This document shows positions 1-13,000 of a stretch of DNA of 64,000 nt, piece after piece. How positions within the stretch are numbered: position 1 is the stretch's first letter; every line of letters begins with the position of its first letter. The notes beneath the pieces were generated by a model, which had not been told where the DNA came from, ran no database searches, and was given only the letters and a program-made list of their open reading frames with translations. The stretch is from Numida meleagris (taxonomy: Eukaryota > Chordata > Aves > Galliformes > Numididae): positions 105,161,989 to 105,225,988 of the forward strand of contig NC_034410.1 of NCBI RefSeq assembly GCF_002078875.1. Direction: 5' to 3'. A program made the translations under genes and the position numbers.

Positions 1-321
1 AATTCTATGAAGAATTAGTTCAGAAAAATTGTCATGTTTTCAAGGAAAAAAAAAAACCATAACCAGCTACACTCAGCTTGCTTAAACATTTATTTCCTCC
101 AGAATAATTTTCACCAGTGTCACCTGCTTTCTAAACTCATTCTCAGACACTTCTGATAGTAGTTACACACTTTCAGAATGCAGCCATATTCAACATTATT
201 GATACGTTTATGCACATAGTAGTGGGCATATTTAGGAAAACAATATATTGATTAAAGGGTATCAAAGACCTATAACTAGTGGGAGTTATATAACACTATT
301 TGTTTCTTTTTTTTTTCTCAG

Positions 322-409
322 AAAATTTCAAACAATAGGGACTTTTGGGGGCATTAGAATAACTCCTTTACGCTTCCAGCTGAGGAGACAATTAAAAAAA
401 GATATCTGA
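322..409 (+). CDS. possible terminal exon, unknown gene
   Basis: A long pyrimidine tract ending in CTCAG (about 303-321) is followed by 28 open codons, read with the first base completing a codon, then TGA at 407-409. The peptide is basic near its end (RFQLRRQLKKDI). Two overlapping AATAAA-type signals lie at 470-479, which suits a short 3' UTR. No family was recognised. T-rich tracts before AG are common in introns, so this may be a chance pseudo-exon. Confidence 0.25.
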
Positions 410-2502
410 AGTGAAAGATAGAACCTTGCTGTTGGTTCAATAAGTTGATGCATAAGAATTTCCACAGGGAATAAATAAAGGTTTATCTTCCTAAAATCTG
501 AATTTTAACACAAAAGCAGTGGTCAATCATGCCCTTTATAAATAAGGAGGTGCAAGGATCAAAAAACCTGGAAAAAGAAAAGAAGAAACAAGTTGCTCTC
601 CCAAATTTCTCTCTTACTGGTACCTAACAAAAAAGGTAATGCATAAAAGACAGTGAGAGGGTACACTATGGTAAAAAGTACCATCACTTGCTAATGTCAG
701 ACACAAGCATAAGATACTTCAAATGCTGGTAGTATGCACAAAAAGCAACAATAAGGCTCAGACACCAAGTCTGGACTCAGCCAGGCTCAGCTCTTTACTT
801 TCCAGTATCGCCAACACCTCAGAGCTTACATGAGTGTGGCAGCATAGTCCTGAAGTGCTCAGTGCGTGTAGCAAGGAGGACACACATCAAGCTCTCTCCA
901 TCATTACATACCACAGTCCCAGCTGCCTGCCTTTTGATAGAAGGTTGGTAACATGGGGAAGGCATCCAGTTCACCAAGGGCTTTCCCACAGACACAGAAA
1001 AAAAGGACTGAAATGACTGAGCCAAAACTTAAATGTTCTTAGCTCAGCAGGTGTCAGCATGTTCTACCCACTTCTCACACAACTCCGTAGTCAGAGACAA
1101 CCAGCATATAGCAGATACAGCAGACACAGGTAAGACAAATAAAATTTGGACAAATTTCAAAACTTTGAAGTGAATATTATGGATGATTGCAGCTATGTAG
1201 ATATTCAGCTCCTGCCAAAATCCAGCTAGTAAATATCAAACACCAAGATACTTTTGGAGTTACCACTGAAAGTTCAATATGGCAAAAAGCTGATGTAGGA
1301 AGGCTAGTTAGGTCCGTATGTTTATTTTAATAATGACTTTAAAAAAAATTTTTTTTTAATGACATTGTTTGTTTTGAACACTTGAAAAGTTCTTATAATT
1401 TAATTAAATATAATGAAAGAAAAAGGAAAAAACAAAAATTCTCCTTCAGCAATAATACACTCACAATCCATAACTAACAGGAAGACAAACAATCCATACT
1501 TGGCACAAAACACTGAAATTCTCTTTATACCCTGGTTCCCAGTTGATTTAAACCTTCATTAGAAAATATACAACTGTTAGTGCAGAACAACAGAAATAAC
1601 TTGTGTAATAAGAGTAAATTATATATGAATGAGAGCCAGACACCCTTTGACACACTGCTGATAAAACCCCTGGCTTCAGGCATACTACTGAATTGGAAAC
1701 TCTGTTGGGGTAGCTCCCCATACAGAATAATGTGAGAAGAAATAGTACTGTAATAAATTTATCTTAGTGACAATTTTATGCACCATTCACTACTGTTAAT
1801 TTAATAAAATACCCTTGCAGGGTATCTGCCCAATGCGTCCCAGTTCACACGCCCCAGTACCAGACTTAAAGCAGCAGCTGGACATCTCTGCACTGATCGT
1901 CACTCACTATTCAGTGGCTGATAGTACTTTTAATGATCATGAGCAATACATTAGAAAATTATAGTATTCTAGCTATAATTCTGAACTAGAACTGTCTCAC
2001 CATTTAATTCTGGAAATAAATAATGGCTGCAGGAATCTGGGTCTCACACAGAGGCTCAGAGTAGCTAAAGATCTTTCAAGTACCAGATTATCTTACAGCT
2101 TGTTTGCTATACTCTGATCACCTTGCATCTAAATAGAAGAAAATGGCTGAGGAAGGAAAGTGGCACTCATTTTATCTTATACACGTTGACATGGTATCTT
2201 TAATTAACACTCCTTCATGCTCCTATGTGCTCCTGTACAGATATGTCAGAATTGTAGTAGATTAAACCATTTTAAAGGAGATATGGGCTTTACTCTTTCT
2301 TTGTGGTCTCTTGTTTGACACAACATCTCTGCTCTGGGAAGAAAATACATCCACAAAATCAGGGAAATCAAAGTCAGTCCCTGCTAGAGGAAGCTCTACA
2401 TGGCAGAGAGAGAAATTAATTAGCATACTCCTTTGTCCCTCCCAAAAATACAGAAAATAAATGTAGGTTGAAATATCTGGTGGGAATAGAAAGGATGGTA
2501 AG
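410..2502. other. non-repetitive stretch, no confident gene
   Basis: AT-rich intergenic or intronic sequence. A slightly richer patch at about 1015-1119 has one open frame ending at a good donor (CACAG then GTAAGA from 1120), but no convincing acceptor was seen. No repeat family was recognised before the CR1 at 2503. Confidence 0.5.
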
Positions 2503-3172
2503 CTGGTGGATGGTAAACTGGACATGAGCCAACAATGCGCCCTCGCAGCCCAGAAAGCCAACCATATCCTGAGCCGCATCAAAAGAATTGTGGTCAGCTG
2601 AGTGAGGGAGGTGATCTTGCCCCTCTGCTCTGCACTGGTGAGGCCTCACCTGGAGTACTGCATCCAGATGTGGAGTCCTTAGTACAGGAGAGACATGGAC
2701 CTGTTGGAGCTCATCCTGGGGAGGGCCACGCAAATGACGCAAGGGATGGAACACCTTCCCTATGAGGACAGGCTGAGAGAGCTGGGGCTGTTCAGCCTGG
2801 AGAAGGGAAGGCTCTGAGGAGAACCGGGAGCCGACTTTCACTATCTAAAGGGTAGGTATAAGAAGGAAGGAGACAGACTCTTTAGCAGGGTCTGTTGTGG
2901 TAGGATAAGGGGAAATGGTTTCAAATAAAATCATGAAAATGATTTAGACTAGATATAAGGAAGACGTTTTTTACAAGACGAGTGGTGAGGCACTCTGGGC
3001 ACAGCTTGCCCAGAGAGGTGGTGGATGCTCTGTCCTTGGAGACATGCAAGGCCAGGCTGGACAGGACTCTGAGAAACCTGATGTAGCTGTAAGTGTCCCT
3101 GTATTGCAGGAGAGTTGGACTAGATGACCTTTAAAGGTTCTTTTTAACTCAGAAGATTATGTGATTCTAGAA
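2503..3172 (+). mobile_element. CR1 LINE, 5'-truncated, 3' end present
   Basis: The copy begins in the last part of ORF2 (reverse transcriptase protein), at the segment encoding a peptide like [13 protein letters not shown], and runs through the 3' UTR to a degraded ending GTGATTCTAG. The reading frame carries several stops (TGA after GTGGTCAGC, TAG before TACAGG), so it is dead. It shares distinctive variants with the copy at 60783-61639, for example CAAATGACGCAAGGGATGG and AACCGGGAGC, so the two belong to one subfamily. 5' truncation is normal for target-primed LINE insertion. Confidence 0.94.
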
Positions 3173-3871
3173 CCTTCCAAATGGTAGAAAGTGATGTTAA
3201 ATCTCTTGATAAACATCAATATGTTAGCATGAAAGTAAACTGGTTACCTGCAATCTACTTGTGTCTCTCTCAGATTTACTGTCTGATAAAAAGGCTGTTG
3301 TTACCGCCTGCATTCTCAGTCCATTTGCATAAATTGTGCATATACACTGGCAGTGGGGACTATGTGCACTGCAAGAACTTCAGAGAATTTCAAACGTGTG
3401 GCTACCTTAGGTACTTTGAAGTTTCTAACCATTTATAGAACCTGATACTTAGCTATAGGCAAGCAGACTATATTCAAAGAGTTAAGCACACATATGAAGT
3501 GTCAGATTGCTTAGGAAATTAGATTGAGTTCTTGCTGAATGAAAAATTGTTTTCAAAAATGCATGTATTGATGGCATCACATAGCGTAATCAAAATCAAA
3601 ATGAGGGTCAGTTAGCTATTCTTCATGAAAAAATACCTCCACCTCTAATTCTAAATCCTAAAATCTTACAAAAATATAAGAAAGTTCCAGAAGTGTTCAT
3701 TCTTGCCCAAATAAAATAAAAGAGCTCCCTGATCATTCAACAGAATCATTTTTTGAGTGTTACTTTTGGGAACAACATTGGCAGGTTGATGATTTAATGT
3801 AAAAAATCCAAAGGCATATGTAAAAACTCAAGTTGTCAGAGGGCTGTGACACATGAAAAGGTTAGCATGCA

Positions 3872-4096
3872 TCAGCTGCTCTGACGTTTAGTCACTGTGC
3901 ATTCTTTTACTCTGTAACGAGTACTCAATGTGAGATAATTTAAGGCAGGCACAGAAATATCATGGTGTTGCTCAGAAGGCAATACAGACCTATCAATAGC
4001 ATCACAAGACATGGTATTTATGTCTTCAGTTAAATGGTTTGCGTATCTGCATAAATTCTCTCTGTCTATCTGTATTGCAAGTGCATCCACATCTGA
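3872..4096 (-). CDS. candidate exon of minus-strand gene, possibly 3'-terminal
   Basis: Read on the minus strand, GATTTCTCAG acts as acceptor just upstream of 4096. It is followed in phase 0 by 74 open codons and TGA at 3872-3874. The start (SDVDALAIQIDRENLCRYAN) has heptad-like spacing; the rest is polar with scattered Cys and His. An internal donor (AGA then GTAAAA) after a TAC codon would also keep phase 0, so the exon may be internal. It matches the phase of the candidates at 7672, 17272, 22152 and 23448. No family was recognised. It could be a chance open frame in an intron. Confidence 0.35.
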   Translation of the reverse strand, partial: SDVDALAIQIDRENLCRYANHLTEDINTMSCDAIDRSVLPSEQHHDISVPALNYLTLSTRYRVKECTVTKRQSS

Positions 4097-5513
4097 CTGA
4101 GAAATCACTTATCCCTCACTCACAGAACAATAATTTACCATGCTTCTGGTACACGGTACTATTTGCAGAACTATGCTCACAGGCTCTTACCATTGTGTGG
4201 CTGATGGACAATAACTTGTTCGTGTGTCAAAAATCAAGACTACTTTATCCTTGAGGAAACTTGTATATGGTAGTCTGCCATTAAAGCTTGTAATTTTGTT
4301 GTGAGTTATGTTAGTGTGACAAAATATTTCAAATCCAAAATGTGATAATGATGTACTCATATTGAAAATCTTGTTATTTAGCCAGTTAAGTCGATCTTGT
4401 GAAATGTATTCTTCTTTCTATATTTTGCACATATATTTTGCATAGCAGAGAAACAAACTCTCCTCAGTTGAGCAGATCATTCAACCTCTACACAATGAAG
4501 GATAGCATTGCAGAATTTGAAATTAAGCATTCTGTTCCCACTGATGAAGTCTGGCAGCAGAAACAAATAAGTGGTGCTAGTAGCACCCCAAAATTGCTAT
4601 GTTGAGCTGAGACCAGCCATCAGAATAAACTCAGCTTCTTGCTTGCTTTTAATTAGACCTCAGAGCAGAGACTAGGGACAAACATGATGATGTAAAATGT
4701 CAGTGTTTCATAGTAAATGGCTTTGATATGTTTCTTTCACAGGAAATTTAGAGACTTTTGCTTTTCCGTGTAATGTCAGGTATTACCGCAACTCGCAGAA
4801 CAAGGAACTCCTGTCTCTAACTAAGTTTAGTAGATGATAATTTAGATTTCCATGGCATAATAATGTATGCTTTTCTGGTTATTGTAGCGCACCAGACCAA
4901 ACTATCAGGTGCGTAACTGCTTAGGACTAACCAGCTTATCCCCACACTAAATCTCTCAACGACCTCAGTCACACATGCTAGTACAAGAGCCTTGAATTTT
5001 TATTCCTATGAGAGAACGTAACACTGATGAAGATGATGTTGAGAATAAAAGGTAAAGGACAGTGAAAAGAAAAGCTGAAAGACCTATATTTAATGTGTAA
5101 ATTTGAAGTCTTGTTTCAGTAGGGCTAGATAAGGAGGAGAAAGTAACGTTGTTCACTATAGGAGAAGGAAAACACAAGTTCCAAACTAAGGAGGAGAGAG
5201 ATTTCTTTGCCTTGCCAGATGTATGTAACAGGAATGATCAGGCTGCATCTCCTGATGACATGTAGTTATCACACAGGTCAAATCTCTCTTGCTCAAACTA
5301 TACTTCAGGACAAAGCTTATGCTGATTTAGAAACTGCAGAGTAATACAAATAGCCAAACATGAGAAGTAAACCAGCAAAGGCTGCAGAGATAAACATTGC
5401 TAGATTGTTTTGTGACCCGTAAGACCACCTTGACCTGAGCTATTCTGAAATGGAAGGGTGGGAACATGGTTATCTTCACGTTCTATATCTTGCACACACA
5501 TTTTAGCACAAGA

Positions 5514-5640
5514 GTTCATAGAATCATAGAATGGCTTGGGTTGGAAGGGACCTCAAGGAACATCAAGCTCCAACCCTCCTGCCGCAGGCAGGGCCGCCAG
5601 CCTCCACATCTAATACTAGACCAGGCTGCCCAGGGCCTCA
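5514..5640 (-). mobile_element. CR1 3'-end fragment
   Basis: The plus strand begins with the reversed CR1 tail (TTCATAGAATCATAGAATGG) and continues through the reversed 3' UTR (TTGGAAGGGACCTC, CCAGGCTGCCCAGGGC). The match fades after about 5640. A short 5'-truncated copy lying on the minus strand. Confidence 0.92.
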
Positions 5641-6074
5641 ATTCACAATGGTTGGCCCCAGTCACAGGGTTGCTGTGATGAGAAAGATTGAACATCTCTG
5701 CATCAGGAGGAAGAACTCCTCTAGGAGAGGAAAGAATAAGATACGCAGACTATAGTCGCTCTTTGGAAGGCAGTTAGATAATTAGAAATCAACTAAGACT
5801 TATTGCATCATCATCGTCTCTATGAAGGAATGAGGAGTTAAGCTGGGTAGAGTGAAGATGGAAGAAGGTGAGATGATTGTTGACAATACTTATTTCTGTA
5901 AGCTGAGAAATAAATGCAGTGAATTGTGCTCTGGCTCCTCTTTTCTTCATTCTCCTGTCATGGCAGCTCCTCGCTTTAGGCAAGGTGTTCATAATAAGTA
6001 AACAAAAGTAGTACAATTACTTCCTAATTATTCTTTCCAGGAAAACCTAGTTACACAAGCCACTTGTAAAGATG

Positions 6075-6389
6075 TTAAGATTTTCTGTCTAAAATTAAAA
6101 TTGCCCTGAATTTATGTAAAGCTCTCCCCTCAAATAAACATTTCTGGTGTTGTGAAGATTCAGAAAATGCTTCAACAGCAATAACTGGGATGGACGCTGT
6201 GTTGTAATAATTTGGATACACTTGACTAATGCAGTTATTCACAATGAGGTTGGCACAGTGCCCAAAGCATTGAGCAAACAAATACAGCGAGATATTCAGT
6301 TTAAAGCCTTCCAATACTGCAGCAAGATCTTTGTTTGGTCCAGGGGTACTGTGGACACTATAATGTACTCTACCATCAAAAATTGCCAA
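6075..6389 (-). pseudogene. possible fossil of a hAT-like (DUF4371) transposase domain
   Basis: One minus-strand frame stays open for 104 codons. It contains CFGHCANLIVNNCI, which resembles the C-(F/Y)-G/A-H-x-L-N-L-(V)-x-(N/D) segment of DUF4371 / ZMYM1-type transposase-derived proteins; the usual first Leu of NL is changed to Ala. An FDG about 45 residues upstream resembles the YDGA motif that normally precedes it in such domains. No start, zinc finger or C-terminal dimerisation domain was found around it. This rests on motif resemblance alone. Confidence 0.33.
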
Positions 6390-6646
6390 AATTATTTATA
6401 TTTCTTTGTTAAATTCACCACTGTGTTTTATGTAAAAAATGCTGGTGAGGCGCAAGCATTTTTAATCAAATTAGTATGCAACATAAGGCAGCTGTGTGTT
6501 CAAATGGGTTTTTAAGCAATTTGGTTGTTTTCTTTATAATAACAGGAAAGAACATTTTGATTTTGAAGGTGACAGAGGCAATATTACCAGAATTAAACAA
6601 TCTGAATTAGCTTTTTCATGAAATGTAATATGTTTTATGCTTTTAG

Positions 6647-6721
6647 ATGGGATGCTCCACTGCTTTCAGATGAGCCTTTCACTGTCACAGTCAATGGCCA
6701 GGAACAGAATAAGCTCTGGAG
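6647..6721 (+). CDS. candidate internal exon, plus strand
   Basis: A 75-base segment lies between a good acceptor (TTTATGCTTTTAG ending at 6646) and a good donor (GAG then GTAGGA from 6722). Read with the first base finishing a codon, it is fully open, starts WDAPLLSDEPFTVTVNGQ and ends LW plus two bases, so the exon is phase 2 to 2 and keeps the frame. The minus strand also has an open phase-0 frame ending in TAA here, but its acceptor is weaker. The protein family was not recognised. Confidence 0.36.
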
Positions 6722-7671
6722 GTAGGATTATCCTCAAATTTAATTTTTTTAGAAGGAGCTAATGGCAAATGTTTCTAGTGAACTTTAGGTGCATCTACGT
6801 TATAACTAGAGAACCAAGACAGGATATTAAAAGAAAAGATAAGAATGAAATTAGTAAACAAAGTTTGACATTTTGCTTAGCTTGAATTTGTCTGAAATGA
6901 CTATAATGTTTAGAAAGTGCACATATATATATAGCATATTATATAGTAATACTTTTGCTTTCAGATGCACATGGGAAGAAAATAATAGTAATCATTTACA
7001 TGTATAATATGGTGCCAAAGAAACACATTTTCAAAACATTTACATATTAACTTGTGTAACATGATAGAGATTTCTTCAGGGAATGGATGTGAATTTATTT
7101 TTGTTATATCTCAGGATGAAGAAGTTTTCCTCTACTCTATAAAGCTGCAATTTGAATCTGAGCCACAAAGGACACCACTAATACTGTAGAAAATAATTCT
7201 CTGGAAAATAACACAGTGATTCAATATTACATATCATTCATTGATTTTGGGAACAAGTGTACTGAGCATACAAAGTACGTTTCTTCTTAACTGTTACAAT
7301 GGTTGTTCAGCCCATCATTCGTTTCTGTCTGATCCTTCATCGCAAACCTTCCAGATCCCCCAAGGGTTTTTCAAATATACCAATCCTCTCAATTTAGGCA
7401 AGCCCAAACAGAAGGAGATGTGTATATAGAGCTTATCCAGTGCACCTAGACCTTGGTGAGATGGGAAGAATGAGAGTAGCATCTTTCTATACAAATCCTG
7501 ACATTTCTTGCAGTAGAATGAAAACCTGGGGACAGAATTATCAGTAGGATGGGATTCTTTTCAGCCCTGTTTTAAAGTAACTAGTTTGGATTTGGGACAA
7601 TCATTTTAGAGTACTCACAATCATTTACAGTCATTACAGTAATTTTAAGAGCTACTCCTTGTTTTACAAAC

Positions 7672-7797
7672 CTCTTCTGGAGTGCTGGCTACTGTCTCTA
7701 TGCCCTGAGCTTTTTCTGGGCTTTTGGCAGTTCGATGACCACTGGAGGCTGTGTATGAGATGTAAAACCCAGGAAGAGGGTTTCCTTCTGCAGGATC
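7672..7797 (-). CDS. candidate exon of minus-strand gene
   Basis: On the minus strand, AAATTCTTCCCAG is an acceptor followed by 42 open codons, then GAAGAG and GTTTGT as donor. The exon is phase 0 to 0 and 126 bases long. The peptide is rich in Ser, Thr, Pro and Glu (DPAEGNPLPGFYISYTASSG near its start), typical of a disordered linker. The local GC content is higher than in the flanking DNA. It fits the phase pattern of the other minus-strand candidates. The donor is only moderate. Confidence 0.4.
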
Positions 7798-9848
7798 CTG
7801 GGAAGAATTTCCAGACTTTGCAAAGAGTAGTGACAATGCATAGATCTCTAAGTTTTACAAGTTATGCAGCTTCAATATAGTAAACATACTCACGGTCACA
7901 GAATAATCCTTTGTGTAAGTCTTACTTTAGACTATGTAACCTCAAGATTCTAATTCACACTTTTAAAAATTACAGTGGATAATTGCCATCTGTGCCTGCC
8001 AGAGAGCTAGTAAGAGGCTGGAAACCTGTTTGTTTCACATTCTTCATGGAAGTAACCCAGAAAGGAGTTCTGCTGGAATTCTGGTATGCAGGGAAAAAAA
8101 TAGAAGTTCACAGGCTACCATGGGGAGTGCTAGAAAAGGAGACTTTTTGCGTGAATGACAAAAAGTAGTTATCATTTCAACAAAGCAGACATAAAAGGAA
8201 TTTTTTGCAAGAATGAGTTGAAGATAGTAGATACTGATGATACCCTGTATACAAAAAGACAGTGAAGGAAGAGGCACATCCAAGATGATATTTCAGGAAG
8301 GGAAACTTTCCTTGGGGCCTTTGTTGCAATTTTATGCAGACAGTTTGAAAACCTTAGAGTTGGAGAAACGCATTTGGAGCTAAGTAGAGGAAACAAGAGG
8401 GACCACAGAGGAACCTGCTCTACTTCTCAATAGAAGAACAAGAGGAAACATACCATCTGGTGGTACACCAACGTACAAATCAGATTACTACTGTTTAAAA
8501 TGATGTTTGGGTTTCTGTCCAGTATGCTGTGTCACTTTAGTCCATTTGTTTTCTTCAGCTGAAGGAAACAAGGCATCAAAAAGTACAATCTATATCACCA
8601 CACTCATAATTACAAAAAAAAAAATGTCTGAAGGCAACTTTGGCAATACAATCAAAAAGCTTCAGTAAAGCAGCCAACATAATGATGATTAGATAGCCTT
8701 TACTATAATCCTATAATCTCCAGGAATGAAGGTAAAGAGCAGACTGTTGTTAATACCTGTTAATACAGGATCTGTAATCACATAGGAATAGAGGTAGAAC
8801 ATTCTGCAGTACGTCAAGACAAAGAATTACTCAGAAAACTTCAGGCCATTAGTGTTATTCAGGATTCTTTTGCAGGAATATTACTAGAAATAATGGTATG
8901 GGACAAGATTACAAGACATTTAGAAATGGGTGATTTAGTTAGGGGCAGACAGCACATATTCACTAAAGGTAAATTATGTTTGACAAATTAGCTTGAATCT
9001 GATTATTGTAATGTTCTGTTGCTGGAGGAATGAATTAGTGTCTGCAATTTATCTGATTCTCAAAACTATATTTGATATTTGCCATGAAAGAGACCCAGTT
9101 TACAAAGGGGGAATTACGGGCACTTATTCAAATAGAGTGAAAATTATCTCAGGAAAATGAAAGAGCATGTCAATTAACAATAACACGTCAGGTGGAAAAA
9201 CATATACAATCAGCAGTCAATAAGCACCACTTTACTTGACCTATTACACAAATTGCACTGAAATCAATGTCAAGAATGGCTAGATTTAGTGTTAAAATAT
9301 ATTAGGACTAACAAAATTACACTGGGTTACTGGGAAGTAGATAGCAATGCTGCGTTCAACACACTTATCTCTGAAAATTACAACAGCCCTGGTGCTTTTT
9401 TATACTGGAATCCCTCATTCCCACCCTCTTTATTTCACAATTATTCATTCTCCAATTCAGCAAATTATTTTTAGAATCTGAAAATACCTTCTTTTCTATT
9501 TTTTTAATACGGATAGATAATTTTTGTATTTACATGAAGAACTTATTCCAACAGATCCCAAAACATAATTTATTTCCAGTGATTCAGAGGTATTCACACC
9601 TGAGAGCATGAATTGATGTGCTACAGCTGCTCCCTAAGTTTTCTAACCTAGGTCCTTGTTTAATTTTACTCCCTCTCCAAGATGGTACTCAAAGAAGGAA
9701 GAAGGCACACAGCCAGCATGTGGGAGGAGCCGAACTGCAGCTGCAGCGCAGGTAACTTGTGGATACAGAGTGAAGCTTCTGGTTTTCTCTCAGGTTGTGT
9801 GTTCTGCTGGCAGCCTTGGAAGTCCCCTGACACTCAGTAATCACGCAA
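7798..9848. other. intron-like stretch
   Basis: No repeat was recognised. On the minus strand at 8488-8558, a strong acceptor (TTGTTTCCTTCAG) leads into 22 open codons and TAG. This could be an alternative terminal exon but cannot be told from chance. Confidence 0.4.
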
Positions 9849-10090
9849 TCATAGAGCATCACAGAATCACAGAATATTCTAAGTTGGAAGAGACCCACAA
9901 GGGTCCTACTCCTGCCTCCACACAGGACCACCCAAATTTTAAACCTTATGTCTGAGAGTGTTTTCCCAGTGCTTCTTGAACTCTGGCACTTGGGGCCACG
10001 ACCACTGTCCTAGCACTCTCTTCCATGCCCACCACTCTCTGGTGAAGAACCCTTTCCTTACATGCGGCGTGACCCTCCTTTGTAACGCAG
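9849..10090 (-). mobile_element. CR1 fragment of a second, older-looking type
   Basis: The plus strand starts with a reversed tail (CATCACAGAATCACAGAATA) and continues with CTCCACACAGGACCACCCAA, CTTCTTGAACTCTGGCAC, GGTGAAGAACCCTTTCCTTA and GTGACCCTCC. These are the reversed 3' region of a CR1 subfamily whose 3' UTR differs from the long plus-strand copies here. The piece ends about 10090. The copy at 57354-57465 is of the same type. Confidence 0.9.
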
Positions 10091-13000
10091 AGAGGTAATA
10101 GCTTTAATCCTGAAAATTCGGAAGGGACTGTACTCTAACTGCAGGATTATTCTAGGGTTAAGTGTTCTCAAGAATAGGAAGACTCAAATTCACATTCCCA
10201 CTGTCCCATTTACAACAAAGATTAGAAAGAAGGTATCACACATCTGGGCAGGCCCAGCTCTGAAACCTGCATTATTTTGGGGTTGCTTACTTCAGTATCA
10301 ATGATGAAACTACTTTTAGCATAATTTACTAACATTTATTTCAGACCAGTGTTCTACTGTTAGACAGACTCCTTAATGATTTCACCCTTTTGTCTCCTCC
10401 AGAAATAATTATTCACAGTGTGTGACTGCAGTGAGAAACTGACAGAGACAGACTTAGCCAAGGATCATTGTGGCAGAGTACTTGAACCTGAGAGGATACA
10501 GAGCATCTGAATTACTGACATTTAAGTGAAGAAGTACTCATCTTCCCCACTGAAAAATATCAAATGCCCTTTCTAGATCTATCCACTGATTTCCAAACAT
10601 TTTATTTTTAATCAAAGCAAACAAACATTTTTCAGGAAAGAAATATTTGTTCTCCCCAACCTCCAGCATTTTTTCTTTTGTCCCAAATTCTGAAAATCTT
10701 AGCTTTAGATTAGCCTGAAACAGATTTTGAGAACTTCTCTTCATATTAATTTCTAACTAAAAATATACTTGTGCAGCTCTGCTCTACCAGTTGGCAAGAC
10801 TTTTCTTGTATAAGTGTATATTCCAACCTCTCTAAGTGCTATTTTACTTGTACATAATAACAGAAAATGAATATGATTTCTGTCCTCAAATACTATGTCT
10901 GCCACAACCTGCCTCACTGGGACAAGCGTCCTTGGGAGTTAGCGAAACTGCAAAGACGTTTGGTTTAAAACCTAGGCTGGCTGATTGCCTCAGCAACAAA
11001 GACTCCAGCCATTGAAGCGCTGGTTCCCACAAAGGTCCTAGAGCCATACATTCACGAGACCGGTTCAGAGTACACATAAATGCATGTGGAACTTCACCAC
11101 AACCTGTCAGTAGAGAATTGTTTCATCAGACTTTTTCCAGCTAATTCTAGTGGAGACCATTCCTTCTGATTAATGGATTTAATTCTGAGTGGAAGTGTTT
11201 AAGAAGGTGCAGTACAAAAGTTTCTACCCATTTCTGGAATAACAGCTTGCATAACAGGGCACATTAATCTTATATGTTAAACTATTAAGAATGTTTTAGC
11301 TTTTCAAGCATATGAGCATGGAAAATATAGGCCTAATAAGATTTTAACATAAGTACCCCTAATAAGGCATTTGAGATGAGTTACAATGTAGGTGTGCTTT
11401 ATAATCCTGAAAGATTCTAATAATGCTGTTTATGAGCTAAAAATGAAAGCAAAAGTATGACTTTTATTAAGTTAGAGCATTTTGTTTGTTGTTTGTTGCA
11501 AGTGTTTTTGTCCATTATTGAATGCTAAGTCAAGCTATTTTGACACCAAATATTTTCAGAAAGTATTTGTAAGATTAAGCTATAACACTGTGACCTTAAT
11601 GATGCTCTTAATGCAAGTTTGGAGTAAATGTGAATGAACGTGAATTTATGTAGCTAATAAGAATGTAAATCTCAAACTATTAATCTATGTGGCTAAAAAT
11701 GAACGTAAAGTATACGAAATAAGATATAAACATTTTTTGAACTTTTGAACTTTTCCTAAGGAAGTTTGATACTCTGCAGTCATTCGACCTGCCTGCTATA
11801 AACGTAAACAAAGGAAAGTAAGTAAATTTCTTAAAAATTGATTTTGAATTTAATAATGGAAGATCTTCTGCCTGTTTTTGATTAAATCCATCTGTAACAG
11901 TAACAATTCTAAAATCACTATAAAGTGTTATTAGAAAAAACAAGCGTACAATGGGTCAAGTCAGCACTGGTACATAGGTTCCCTAATACAAAACCGCTGG
12001 AACACTAAGATAAGGGTAAGTTTTACTTCCAAAGTCAACTGTTTTGCAAAACCTACACAAAGTTAATTCTCTCGCCATAATAGTATTTTCCTGGATACCT
12101 AAAAAAATCAACCACAGAATAGAATATTCTATCTACCTCCTGACTGAATAAGATAAACTAGAGAACAGGTCTTTTCTGCAAGTTATTCATATGGGCACAT
12201 TAATGGGTATCTACATGTTAGAAAGAATTGTTGAGTACAAGGAGTGCTAAAAACATCTATTTCTACTTTGGTAGAGGTGCTAGCACAATTTATCTGTTCC
12301 TTTTATGTTCTCTCTATACTAAATGGAGTCTGGAATAGGAATACAGATGCAGGAAAAAAACAAAAATTCTATCTTCAATTAAGAAGAATCATTATTTGGA
12401 AAGAGTTTTCTAATCTTTTCTCCAGAGGCATTTGAGGACACCCAAGTTCTAAAATAAATACCTAAATGAATTATCAAATTTCTATGTATCTTTTTACAGA
12501 GAAATAAAGAGATTTCACTTTCTATAATGCGACATCTTCTTCTCCAATTTTCTGTAGGAACTAACATTTGAATCCTACAGACATTCTGCTCTGTGATTGC
12601 TTCTGTAGTATGCAAATCTAATCTGACCAGCCACTGATATGGCTGATACATATGGAAAGGAGACTGACTTTCTTTAAATTATTGAAATAACTTTGTTTTG
12701 CTACCAAACTAATAATATGATTTGACTGCCTGCTGTATTAATTTTCTTACTGAGTCATCTGAACTTATGGAATTATTGATTTAAATTTAATTATAACATT
12801 AATTTGATGCTTACATTGTTTAAATATAATTAGCTCAATGAAAGCAAATTTGCATAATAAAAACCTTATTGAAGACACATCTTTTCCTTCTGTTTTTATA
12901 TGAAGCTGTCTATTCTGACAACCTATCACAGTGTCAAAATTCTAAAGTCAGAAAAAAAAACTCAGTTAAGAACATTGTAAATGACACTCTTTTGCTTAAT

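Noticed and set aside
2416..2841. 141-codon minus-strand open frame
   Set aside because: It is the antisense of the CR1 at 2503-3172. The same explains the minus-strand frames at 26681, 43207, 53278 and 61051.
8488..8558. Minus-strand terminal exon candidate with strong acceptor
   Set aside because: Phase 1 entry does not fit the phase-0 minus-strand model and it is only 22 codons long, so chance cannot be excluded.
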